This document shows positions 24,633-32,473 of a DNA stretch of 64,000 nucleotides, in pieces; the first letter of the stretch is position 1, and each line of letters begins with the position of its first letter. The DNA lies in assembly GCF_016924645.1 (NCBI RefSeq), contig NZ_JAFFJV010000001.1:62001-126000 (forward strand), written 5' to 3'. The DNA comes from Rufibacter psychrotolerans (GTDB taxonomy: Bacteria; Bacteroidota; Bacteroidia; Cytophagales; Hymenobacteraceae). Position numbers and translations under genes: made by a program. The notes beneath the pieces were generated by a model, which saw only the letters and a list, made by a program, of their open reading frames with translations, ran no database searches and was not told where the DNA came from.

Positions 24633-26411
24633 ATGAGCCATACCAATAGATTAGCTGGCATCCGGCAGCAGATGCAGGCGCAGGGCGTGAGCGCCTACAT
24701 CATTCCCTCGGCAGACCCGCACTTGAGCGAGTACGTGCCAGACCGTTACAAATGCATTGCCTTCGCCTCGGGCTTTACCGGCTCGGCGGGCACGCTGGTG
24801 ATTACCCAGGATTTTGCCGGCCTCTGGACCGATGCCCGTTACTTTGAGCAGGCCCAGGAACAGTTGGCCGGATCGGGCTTTGAGCTGGTGAAACTGAAGG
24901 TGCAGCACGCGCCAGAGTACATTCAGTGGCTGGTCGAACGATTAACAGGCGGCGAAACCGTGGCCTTTGACGGAAGGCTGATGTCCTTGACTCTGGCCCG
25001 GTTGCTGGAGCAGCAATTGAAGCGCCGCGGCATCCAACTAGCCAGCGACCGCGACTACCTGGAGGCCGTTTGGCAAGACCGCCCGGCCCTGCCCACCGCC
25101 CCCGCGTTCTTGCTGGACGAGCAGATCACCGGCAAATCAATGGAAGAAAAACTGCAGGAAGTGCGGGTCGCCCTTCGGCAAGCCGGAACCCAGTTTCACC
25201 TGATCTCCTCCTTGGATGACCTGGCCTGGCTGTTCAACGTGCGCGGCAGCGATGTGAAATGCAACCCCGTGGTGCTGGGCTTCGCCCTGATTAGCCAAGA
25301 CCAGGCCGTGTTGTTCATGGACGAAGCCAAACTGAACCCCGCAGACAAAGCCCGGCTGGAAAAGGCCGGAGTTACGCTGCAACCCTACGATGCAGTGGGG
25401 CAGGCCCTGAGCCAGTTGCCCGCAGACGCTTCTATTTACCTGGACCCGAAACGCACCTGTCAGGCCCTGTTTGAGCAAGTGCCGGTTCAAATGAACGTGG
25501 TGCAGGAAACCAACCCCACCACCGTTTTAAAAGCCGTGAAGAATGGGGTAGAGGCCGCCCATACCCGCACCACCATGGTGAAAGACGGCGTGGCCCTTAC
25601 CCGGTTTTTCAAGTGGTTAGAGGAAAACATCACGAAAACAGACATCACCGAAATCTCTGCCGCCGAGAAGCTGCGGGAGTTTAGGGCGGAGCAGGAAGGC
25701 TTCGTGGGCGAGAGTTTCGATACTATTGCGGGCTACCGCGCGCACGGCGCCCTGCCGCACTACAAAGCCACCCCGGAAAGCGACGCGGTACTGAAACCCG
25801 AGGGGCTGTTCCTGCTGGACTCGGGCGGACAGTACCAGACCGGTACCACCGATATCACCCGCGTCATCTCCCTGGGCCACCTCACCGAGGAGGAGAAAAC
25901 CGATTACACCCTGGTGTTGAAAGGCATGATTGACGGTTCCACCGCCCGCTTTCCTAAAGGTACCCGCGGTTACCAGATAGACGCCATCACCCGCAAGCCA
26001 TTATGGGACCACGCGCGCAACTACGGCCACGGCACCGGCCACGGCGTAGGCTTCTTCCTGAACGTGCACGAGGGGCCGCACACCTTCAATCCTACGCCTT
26101 TGCCCGTGGACATTGAATTGGGCATGATCACCTCGGTGGAGCCCGGCATTTACCGCCCCGGCCGCTACGGCATCCGGATTGAGAACCTGGTGCTCACCGT
26201 ACCAGATGAAACAAATGAGTTCGGGGAGTTCTACACCTTTGAAACGCTCACCCAGTTCCTGATTGACACGGCCCCGGTGAACAAAGCCCTGCTGGAGCCG
26301 CACCACATCCAATGGCTGAACCAGTATAACCAACAGGTAGTGGAGAAACTGGCCCCCCACCTGGCACCCGATGAACAGGTCTGGCTCCAGGAAAAAGCAA
26401 AGGCTATTTAG
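24633..26411 (+). CDS. Aminopeptidase P-family (Xaa-Pro) metallopeptidase
   Basis: 592 residues from ATG 24633 (MSHTNRLAGIRQQMQ), a long three-domain form: two creatinase-like N-terminal domains (residues ~1-300, beginning AYIIPSADPHLSEYVPDRY) and a C-terminal pita-bread domain. Metal ligands are DSGGQYQTGTTD (two Asp), GHGTGHGVG (His), SVEPGIY (Glu) and RIEN (Glu). It removes N-terminal residues ahead of proline; no signal peptide, so cytosolic. Ends shortly before a strong terminator that overlaps palindrome copy 9. Confidence 0.92.
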   Translation: MSHTNRLAGIRQQMQAQGVSAYIIPSADPHLSEYVPDRYKCIAFASGFTGSAGTLVITQDFAGLWTDARYFEQAQEQLAGSGFELVKLKVQHAPEYIQWLVERLTGGETVAFDGRLMSLTLARLLEQQLKRRGIQLASDRDYLEAVWQDRPALPTAPAFLLDEQITGKSMEEKLQEVRVALRQAGTQFHLISSLDDLAWLFNVRGSDVKCNPVVLGFALISQDQAVLFMDEAKLNPADKARLEKAGVTLQPYDAVGQALSQLPADASIYLDPKRTCQALFEQVPVQMNVVQETNPTTVLKAVKNGVEAAHTRTTMVKDGVALTRFFKWLEENITKTDITEISAAEKLREFRAEQEGFVGESFDTIAGYRAHGALPHYKATPESDAVLKPEGLFLLDSGGQYQTGTTDITRVISLGHLTEEEKTDYTLVLKGMIDGSTARFPKGTRGYQIDAITRKPLWDHARNYGHGTGHGVGFFLNVHEGPHTFNPTPLPVDIELGMITSVEPGIYRPGRYGIRIENLVLTVPDETNEFGEFYTFETLTQFLIDTAPVNKALLEPHHIQWLNQYNQQVVEKLAPHLAPDEQVWLQEKAKAI

Positions 26412-26432
26412 CGATTGGGTTTCTCTTAAAAA

Positions 26433-26471
26433 CAAAAGAGCGGCATCTGATAGGTGCCGCTCTTTTGTTTT
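26433..26471 (+). terminator. Rho-independent terminator
   Basis: CAAAAGAGCGGCA and TGCCGCTCTTTTG form a perfect 13-bp stem (26433-26445 with 26455-26467), then TTTT. Confidence 0.88.
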
Positions 26472-26502
26472 GGGTCTGTTTTAGCCAAAACCGGCCTAAA
26501 AC
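26467..26502. repeat. 36-bp palindrome family, copy 9
   Basis: Arms GTTTTGGGTCTGTTTT and AAAACCGGCCTAAAAC around AGCC; 15 of 16 positions pair (two wobbles). It begins in the T tract of the terminator and ends 6 nt from the 3' end of the convergent M28 gene. Confidence 0.85.
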
Positions 26503-26508
26503 CCAGCG

Positions 26509-28197
26509 CTACTGCTTGGGCATGTACTTATCCCGAATGGCCTTGAACTCAGAGCCGGCTTTCCACTGGGGCCACTCCTTGGAGAAGGCCAGGCGCCGGC
26601 CCAGCTGGTAGAGCAACTGCAGGTCGGCCACGGCGCCGTCTAGCTTGAAGGCGGCGTTCACCTCATCGTTGGGTTTGTGGTAGATGTTGGCGGTGAAATG
26701 GTCCAGCAGCTTTTTGCCCTCGGCCTTGCCCAGTTGCACGTGGTCAATGCCCATGCCGGTGAACAGCGCCGGAATGCCGGTCTTGGCGAAGTTGAAGTGG
26801 TCTGAGCGGTAGTACAGGCCGGCCTCGGGGTTGGGTTCGGGGGCCACGTAGCGGCCTTCTTTGCGGGCCTCCTGGGCCAGCATTTCTTCCAGCTCAGACT
26901 GGCCCCGGCCAATGAGCACGATGTCTTTGGTGAGGCCCAGGGGAGTGAGCATGTCCATGTTGAGGTTGGCCACGGTTTTCTCTTTGGGGACCGTGGGGTT
27001 CTCGGCGTAGAATTGCGAGCCTAGCAGACCTTGCTCCTCGGCGGTGACCGCCAGGAACACCACGGTCCGGTCGGGCTGCTGTCCCTGCGCCTTGAACGCC
27101 TTGGCTACGGCCAGCAAACCGGCGGTACCGCTGGCGTTGTCGGCGGCGCCGTTGTAAATGCTGTCGTTCTGCTGGTTTTTCTTGCCGATGCCCAGGTGGT
27201 CCCAGTGCGCTGAGTACACGATGGCTTCCTGGACCTGGTTGCCGCCGCTGATCTTGGCGATGAAGTTATAGGAAGTATCATGCTTTACCCGGGCTTTCAG
27301 GGAAGTGCTCACCGTCTGGCCCAGCGAACTGCCCTTGAATCCGGGCTTGGCGGCGCGTTGCAGTTCAGATTGGAAATTCTTGCCGGCCGCGGCGAAGAGT
27401 TTCTCGGCCACGGGCGTGGTGATCCAGCCTTCCATGGCGCAGCGGTACGCGTCCTGGCCCTTGGGTGCCAGGTAGAACTTAGACGTGTTCCAGTTGTTCT
27501 GCACTACCTGGAAGCCGTAGCCGGCCGGTTCGGTGGCGTGCACAATGAGGCAACCCTTGGCTCCCTGGCGAGCCGCTTCCTCCAGTTTGTAGGTCCAGCG
27601 GCCATAATACGTCATGGTGCGGCCTTTGAAAAAGGTGGTGTCTGAAGAGTAGAACCCCGGGTCGCTCACCAGCACCACCACTACTTTGTCTTTCACGTTG
27701 AGTCCGGCGTAGTCGTTCCAGTTGTACTCCGGCGCCACAATCCCGAACCCGGCAAACACCAGCTCGCTGTCTTTGATGGACACGTTCTCCTCGGGGCGTC
27801 TGGCCCAGATCACGTAATCTTCCAAGCCTTTCAGGGTCATGGATTTTTTGCCTTTCACGGTCATGGTAGGGGCAGGGGAGGAGGTGATTTCCACCATGGG
27901 CACTTCTTGCAGGTAGCTGTTGCCGTTGCCCGGTTCCAGCCCCAATGCCTTGGCTTCCTGCTCCAGGTAAGCGAGTGTTTTCTTCTCGCCGTTGGAGAAC
28001 GGTTTGCGGCCCTCCATAGCATCAGACGCCAGCGCAGTCACATAGGTGCGGTAGCTGTCTTCCGTCACCCGCACTTCCGGGGCAGCCGTCGCCTCTGGGG
28101 TGGCTACGGCCGAAGTGGTCTGGGGACTGGTGGACTGGCAAGCGGATAAGAAGCCTATACTAAGCGGAATAGCCCAGAAATGAAGTCGTTTAAGCAT
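26509..28197 (-). CDS. M28 metallopeptidase lipoprotein with PA domain
   Basis: 562 residues. Lipoprotein signal LSIGFLSAC (lipidated Cys20). Residues ~150-270 form a PA insert (DYVIWARRPEENV through GCLIVHATEPAGYGF), and ~300-530 the M28 catalytic domain: SAHWDHLGIG, NGAADNASG, VTAEEQGLLGSQ, NMDML and YYRSDHFNFAKTGIPAL supply the two-zinc ligands. Likely a surface or periplasmic aminopeptidase. A SIMPL gene lies 25 nt upstream on the same strand, giving a probable two-gene operon. The second M28 lipoprotein in the window, alongside 20339-21259. Confidence 0.9.
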   Translation of the reverse strand: MLKRLHFWAIPLSIGFLSACQSTSPQTTSAVATPEATAAPEVRVTEDSYRTYVTALASDAMEGRKPFSNGEKKTLAYLEQEAKALGLEPGNGNSYLQEVPMVEITSSPAPTMTVKGKKSMTLKGLEDYVIWARRPEENVSIKDSELVFAGFGIVAPEYNWNDYAGLNVKDKVVVVLVSDPGFYSSDTTFFKGRTMTYYGRWTYKLEEAARQGAKGCLIVHATEPAGYGFQVVQNNWNTSKFYLAPKGQDAYRCAMEGWITTPVAEKLFAAAGKNFQSELQRAAKPGFKGSSLGQTVSTSLKARVKHDTSYNFIAKISGGNQVQEAIVYSAHWDHLGIGKKNQQNDSIYNGAADNASGTAGLLAVAKAFKAQGQQPDRTVVFLAVTAEEQGLLGSQFYAENPTVPKEKTVANLNMDMLTPLGLTKDIVLIGRGQSELEEMLAQEARKEGRYVAPEPNPEAGLYYRSDHFNFAKTGIPALFTGMGIDHVQLGKAEGKKLLDHFTANIYHKPNDEVNAAFKLDGAVADLQLLYQLGRRLAFSKEWPQWKAGSEFKAIRDKYMPKQ

Positions 28198-28222
28198 AAG
28201 GGATGATTTGGTGAGATCGTGT

Positions 28223-28942
28223 CTATTTAAGTTGGAAAGTAACTTTTACCGTAGCAGTGACAGAGATGCTCTGGGGGATTTCTATCAAGGTGCCCTCATT
28301 GGATCCACCTATCGCATTTTCCCCAGCGGCTGCGTACATATCATCATTTGAATAATTGTTAAACATGGGGTCGGTGTCATCGGTGTCAGCAATTCTGACG
28401 ATGCGTTTTATTTTTCTGTTCCCTGATATTGCCAAAACCTCCGCCTTGTCAGTGGCTGTTTTCACGGCTTTGGCCAGTACTTCTTTTTTCATTTCACCTT
28501 CTTTGGAAGAGGTAAATGCGCTGCCGAAGGTGATCACGCCTTCTCTGATCAATCTATCTCGTATAGCCGGGTAGGTTTGAAGCGAATCAATGGTGAACGA
28601 AATCTCCTGACGCCCTTCAAAATACCAGACAGGTTCTTCGTCATCCTTAGCATAGGAAGGCCGCTTGCCCACTGACAGCAGTGAGTAAGAAATCTTATTA
28701 GCTGGAATATGCAAGTCTCTCAGGATTGTGACGATTTTAGTTTCCATGGCCTTGTGTTTGGAGTACATTTTATCAAGGCTTAAGGTGTCTGTGGAGATCA
28801 GGTAGATGTTGAAACTGACTTGGTCAGCAGGTGCATCAATGGTAGCCTGTCCCATGACTACGATCCTGTTGTCAGGGGAAATGGTCTGGGCTGACACCAG
28901 ACTGGAAACAAGCACGAGAAGGGCCGAAAGAAGTCTCTTCAT
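28223..28942 (-). CDS. SIMPL domain (DUF541) secreted protein
   Basis: 239 residues: signal peptide (MKRLLSALLVLVSSLVSAQ) and one SIMPL domain with the N-terminal strand RIVVMGQATIDAPADQVSFNIYL, the KISYSLLSVG segment and a long helical middle. SIMPL proteins are periplasmic or envelope proteins of poorly known function. A TATCTTTG box on the minus strand (28972-28965) lies 22 nt upstream of the ATG, so this gene probably leads the operon with the M28 peptidase. Confidence 0.88.
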   Translation of the reverse strand: MKRLLSALLVLVSSLVSAQTISPDNRIVVMGQATIDAPADQVSFNIYLISTDTLSLDKMYSKHKAMETKIVTILRDLHIPANKISYSLLSVGKRPSYAKDDEEPVWYFEGRQEISFTIDSLQTYPAIRDRLIREGVITFGSAFTSSKEGEMKKEVLAKAVKTATDKAEVLAISGNRKIKRIVRIADTDDTDPMFNNYSNDDMYAAAGENAIGGSNEGTLIEIPQSISVTATVKVTFQLK

Positions 28943-28964
28943 GAGTGGGGTATCTAAGTTTGAC

Positions 28965-28972
28965 CAAAGATA
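28965..28972 (-). promoter_or_regulatory. Bacteroidota minus-7 box (TATCTTTG)
   Basis: Exact TAnnTTTG, 22 nt before the SIMPL ATG. A TTTTTG lies 16 nt upstream, shorter than the usual 19-21 nt, within the tail of the neighbouring terminator. Confidence 0.5.
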
Positions 28973-28987
28973 AGTGACAGAGTAGAA

Positions 28988-29023
28988 ACAAAAAGGGAGC
29001 CTTTACCAAGGCTCCCTTTTTGT
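28988..29023 (-). terminator. Rho-independent terminator of the S9 peptidase gene
   Basis: ACAAAAAGGGAGCCTT and AAGGCTCCCTTTTTGT form a perfect 16-bp stem with loop TACC. Symmetric, so it could act in both directions; it follows copy 10 on the minus strand. Confidence 0.85.
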
Positions 29024-29028
29024 TTCCT

Positions 29029-29064
29029 GTTTCAGACCTGTTTTCTGAAAAACAGTCCAGAAAT
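29029..29064. repeat. 36-bp palindrome family, copy 10
   Basis: Arms GTTTCAGACCTGTTTT and AAAACAGTCCAGAAAT around CTGA. It starts 7 nt beyond the S9 stop and is followed 5 nt later by the terminator. Confidence 0.7.
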
Positions 29065-29071
29065 GGAGTTC

Positions 29072-31231
29072 TTACTTTAAATGCTCATCAAAGTACTGCG
29101 TCACCTTCTTGTACAGGTGCACGCGGTCTTTGCCCATCACGTTATGCGGGTGGCCCGGGTACACGAAATAATCCAGCAGCACGCCTTCATCTACGGCTTT
29201 CTTGAGGAAAGCCTGGCTGTGTTGCCACAACACCACATCGTCAACGGTGCCGTGGATCATGAGCAGTTTGCCTTTCAGGTTTTTTACGTAGTTGAGCAGG
29301 TTGGCTTTCTGGAAACCCTCGGGGTTTTCCTGGGGCGTGTCCATGTAGCGCTCGGTGTACATGATCTCGTAGAGGCGCCAGTCAATCACGGGACCACCGG
29401 CGATGCCTACTTTGAACACGTCTGGGTGTTTCAGCATTAAAGAAGTGGTCATGAAGCCGCCGTAGCTCCAGCCGTGCACACCCAGGCGGGACGCATCTAC
29501 GTAAGGCAGGCCCTTGAGGTATTCTACGCCTTTCAGTTGGTCGCTCACCTCAGGGGTGCCTACCTGCCGGAAGATGGCCTGCTCAAACGCCCGGCCTCTA
29601 TCGGCGGAGCCGCGGTTGTCCAAGGTGAAGACAATGTAGCCTTTCTGGGCCATCATTTGCATCCAGAGGTTAGAGCCACCCAGCCAGCTGTTGGTGATCA
29701 TTTGGGCGTGCGGACCGCCGTACACGTACACCACCACCGGGTATTTCTTCTTCTCATCGAAGTTGGGCGGAGTGATCATGCGGCAGAAAAGATCGGTACC
29801 GTCCTCGGCCTTGATGGGGAAAATGGTGGTCTCGCCTAGTTTGTAGTCCTGCAGCGGATTTTGGGCCACCAGCAAGGTTTTGGCCACTTTCCCGGCATCG
29901 GTGTCCAGGATACGGATGGTGCGCGGGGTTACCGGGCTGCTGTAGTTATCAATGAAGTACTGGCTGGTGGGCCCGAAGCTGATGTTGTGCACGCCGCTTC
30001 CCTGGGTGAGTCTACCGGTACGGCCGGTACTGAGTTCTACGGCATACAGATGGCGCTCCAGCGGGCTTTCGGCGGTGGAGGTGTAGTACGTTTCGCGGCC
30101 GTTTTTGTCAAAACCCACTAAATCCGTCACCACCCACTCGCCTTTGGTCAGTTGCCTAATGAGCTGGCCGTTTGTGTTGTAGAGGTACAGGTGGTTGAAG
30201 CCGTCGCGCTCACTAATCCACACGAATTGGTCAGTTCTGCCCGGCACAAAGTACAGCGGGTGCTCTGGCTCAACCCATTTCTCGTTCTGCTCCTCAAACA
30301 GGGTTTTCACGAAGGCTCCGGTAGCGGCATCGTACTGGTTCAGCCACATGTGGTTCTGGGCGCGGTTCACCACGGCCAGGTAGATGTGTTTCTCGTCGGG
30401 GCTCCAGGTCAGGTTAGTGAGGTACTGCTCGGCGGGCTCGCCGGTTTTCAGGAAGACGGTTTTGCCGGAGGCCACGTTGTACACACCCACGGTTACGTGG
30501 TGGCTTTTGGCGCCCGCCATGGGGTACTTGATGTTGTTGAGTTTGGCGGGCATCTGGTCAATGCTCACCAGCGGGTAATCGGTGACCATGGTCTGGTCCA
30601 TGCGGTAAAAGGCCAGGCTGTTGCCGCTGGGGCTCCAGAACGTACCCTTCCTGATCCCGAACTCAGAGCGGTGGGCCGCCTGTCCGTTCACAATCTCGGG
30701 GTTGGTTTCCTGCGTGATGGGCACGTTCTCTTTGCCAGGCTGGGAGATGAACAGGTTCTGCGCTTTGGTATAGGCGGCGCGTTGCTTGTTGGGCGCAAAA
30801 TCTACATTCTCGGCGGCGGCATCCAGTTTGTAAAAGGCTTGGCCGGTTTTGTTCCGCACGTTGTAGCGGTACACGGTGCCTTTCTGGTTCAGGAGGACTT
30901 CCTGGCCGTTGAGCCACTGCAAACCGTTCACGGTGGAGACTTTGCTGGCTCCGGCTTTCTCCAGGGCTGCGCTCAGGTCGGTGGCGGTTAAGATGACCTG
31001 AGGATTGCCTTTGAGGCCTCCGCGCAGAAGCTGGTCGTAGCGGTCACTTACGTAACTGTACTCGTTGGTGCCGGGCACCCAGGTGAGCTGGCGCAGGTTG
31101 GCCGGCGTGAGCGCAGGGTTTTGGAAAGCGTCTTCCACGGTGAGCGTCTTTTGCTGCGCCGTTACCGAAAAAGAAGCCAGAAACAGGAGCCAGAGCAGCA
31201 GGAGCCCGGCAAGCGGTTGTTTATGCGTCAT
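29072..31231 (-). CDS. S9-family peptidase (dipeptidyl peptidase IV-like)
   Basis: 719 residues with a signal peptide (LLLLWLLFLASFSVTAQ). The N-terminal ~460 residues form a beta-propeller (repeated Trp-Ser-Pro-Asp/Gly-type blades such as TWSPDEKHIYLAV). The C-terminal alpha/beta-hydrolase has nucleophile Ser in GWSYGGFM, Asp in GTVDDVV and His in PGHPHNV. DPP IV-like enzymes cut Xaa-Pro/Ala dipeptides from peptide N termini; here in the periplasm. The double Glu motif was not examined in detail. Standing next to M28 and aminopeptidase P genes, it suggests a peptide-feeding lifestyle. Confidence 0.92.
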   Translation of the reverse strand: MTHKQPLAGLLLLWLLFLASFSVTAQQKTLTVEDAFQNPALTPANLRQLTWVPGTNEYSYVSDRYDQLLRGGLKGNPQVILTATDLSAALEKAGASKVSTVNGLQWLNGQEVLLNQKGTVYRYNVRNKTGQAFYKLDAAAENVDFAPNKQRAAYTKAQNLFISQPGKENVPITQETNPEIVNGQAAHRSEFGIRKGTFWSPSGNSLAFYRMDQTMVTDYPLVSIDQMPAKLNNIKYPMAGAKSHHVTVGVYNVASGKTVFLKTGEPAEQYLTNLTWSPDEKHIYLAVVNRAQNHMWLNQYDAATGAFVKTLFEEQNEKWVEPEHPLYFVPGRTDQFVWISERDGFNHLYLYNTNGQLIRQLTKGEWVVTDLVGFDKNGRETYYTSTAESPLERHLYAVELSTGRTGRLTQGSGVHNISFGPTSQYFIDNYSSPVTPRTIRILDTDAGKVAKTLLVAQNPLQDYKLGETTIFPIKAEDGTDLFCRMITPPNFDEKKKYPVVVYVYGGPHAQMITNSWLGGSNLWMQMMAQKGYIVFTLDNRGSADRGRAFEQAIFRQVGTPEVSDQLKGVEYLKGLPYVDASRLGVHGWSYGGFMTTSLMLKHPDVFKVGIAGGPVIDWRLYEIMYTERYMDTPQENPEGFQKANLLNYVKNLKGKLLMIHGTVDDVVLWQHSQAFLKKAVDEGVLLDYFVYPGHPHNVMGKDRVHLYKKVTQYFDEHLK

Positions 31232-31411
31232 ATCAGGGTATAATGAAAAATTCAGGCCTCAAAACGGAAAAGTAAACCAAATTCAAAGGCCGGTAGTACA
31301 ATCAAAAATTAGGCTAAACTACCCATTTTTCAGGAACAAGAGGCGTTTTTTAGCTGTTTTACTTTTGCTGAGACCGGAGCAGAGGAGCTTCCTATACTCA
31401 TGTTAATTGCT

Positions 31412-31419
31412 TAATTTTG
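31412..31419 (+). promoter_or_regulatory. Minus-7 box (TAATTTTG) abutting the clpS start
   Basis: Exact TAnnTTTG whose last base is only 4 nt from the ATG at 31424, implying a leaderless or near-leaderless transcript. Confidence 0.5.
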
Positions 31420-31423
31420 CGTT

Positions 31424-31705
31424 ATGGACATTCTAACCGAAATTCTGGAGCAGGAAGACGTGCTGTTGTTGGAGGAGACCACTGACATGCGGGAGCTGGT
31501 GGTGTACAACGACGACGTAAATACGTTTGAGCACGTGATCAATACCCTGGTGCAGGTCTGCCGCCACACACAGGAGCAGGCTGAGCAGTGTACCATGCTA
31601 ATCCACTACAAAGGAAAATGCACCGTGAAGCTGGGTACGTTCACCGAGCTGCTGACCATGTGCACCGCCATCCACGACCGGGGTATCTCAGCGGATATCG
31701 TTTAA
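31424..31705 (+). CDS. clpS: ATP-dependent Clp protease adaptor ClpS
   Basis: 93 residues, the normal ClpS length. The N-degron-binding core is clear: LVVYNDDVNTFEHVINTL (the Asp-Asp/Asn pocket), a helix with HTQEQAEQCTMLIHYKG, and the closing KLGTFTELLTMCTAIHDRGISADI. ClpS delivers proteins with destabilising N-terminal residues to ClpAP or ClpC-type unfoldases. It is 16 nt upstream of recR, so the two are probably cotranscribed. Confidence 0.93.
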   Translation: MDILTEILEQEDVLLLEETTDMRELVVYNDDVNTFEHVINTLVQVCRHTQEQAEQCTMLIHYKGKCTVKLGTFTELLTMCTAIHDRGISADIV

Positions 31706-31721
31706 ACCCCTGAACTAAAGG

Positions 31722-32330
31722 ATGAATTTTCCTTCCAAACTGATTGAAAACGCGGTAGAGGAATTGGCCAAGTTACCTGGCGTAGGCAAGAAAACGGCCC
31801 TGCGGTTGGTATTACACTTGCTCAAAGCCGAGACCGAAGATACCAAACAACTTTCTGAGTCGCTGGTGCGCATGCGTACCGGCATCAGGTATTGTAAAAC
31901 CTGCCACAACATCTCAGACACCGAGGTGTGCGGCATCTGTGCCAATCCGCTGCGGGACCGTTCTCTGCTCTGCGTGGTGAGCGACATGCGCGATGTGATC
32001 GCCATTGAGAACACGGCGCAGTACAAAGGGCTGTACCACGTATTGGGCGGCGTGATCTCCCCGCTGGAAGGCATCGGCCCTTCAGACCTGCACATCCAGT
32101 CCCTACTGGAGCGTTTGCCAACGGCTGAGGTCAAGGAGATCATCCTGGCACTGAGCCCTACCATGGAAGGCGACACCACGGCGTTCTACCTCACCAGGAA
32201 ATTGAAGGATTTCCCGGCCCGTATCTCCAGCATTGCGCGGGGCGTACCCGTGGGCGGCGAACTGGAATACACCGATGAGATTACCCTGGGCCGCAGCATC
32301 CTGGACCGCACCGCCTACAGCCAGGGCTGA
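31722..32330 (+). CDS. recR: Recombination mediator RecR
   Basis: 202 residues, full length. Order: helix-hairpin-helix (ELAKLPGVGKKTALRL, residues ~11-26), C4 zinc finger (CKTCHNISDTEVCGIC, ~57-72) and Toprim domain (LCVVSDMRDVIAIENT, ~85; GISPLEG-type loop VISPLEGIGP), ending with a Walker-B-like GRSILDRTAYSQG tail. RecR with RecO/RecF loads RecA on gapped DNA. Its stop codon is directly followed by palindrome copy 11. Confidence 0.95.
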   Translation: MNFPSKLIENAVEELAKLPGVGKKTALRLVLHLLKAETEDTKQLSESLVRMRTGIRYCKTCHNISDTEVCGICANPLRDRSLLCVVSDMRDVIAIENTAQYKGLYHVLGGVISPLEGIGPSDLHIQSLLERLPTAEVKEIILALSPTMEGDTTAFYLTRKLKDFPARISSIARGVPVGGELEYTDEITLGRSILDRTAYSQG

Positions 32331-32366
32331 GTTTTTGGCTTATTTTACAGAAAACACCCCAGAAAT
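32331..32366. repeat. 36-bp palindrome family, copy 11
   Basis: Arms GTTTTTGGCTTATTTT and AAAACACCCCAGAAAT around ACAG. It begins at the base after the recR stop codon. Confidence 0.65.
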
Positions 32367-32372
32367 AGACCC

Positions 32373-32402
32373 AAAGCAGGAGCAAAAGTTCCTGCTTTTT
32401 TT
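32373..32402 (+). terminator. Rho-independent terminator of clpS-recR
   Basis: AAAGCAGGA pairs with TCCTGCTTT around an 8-nt loop, then a T run. It follows palindrome copy 11 by 6 nt. Confidence 0.8.
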
Positions 32403-32473
32403 ATGTTTGTAGTTCTTTTTACAAATTAGACCCCAAAACGCCCCCGCATCTGTAGTACCCAACCTTATCCTGC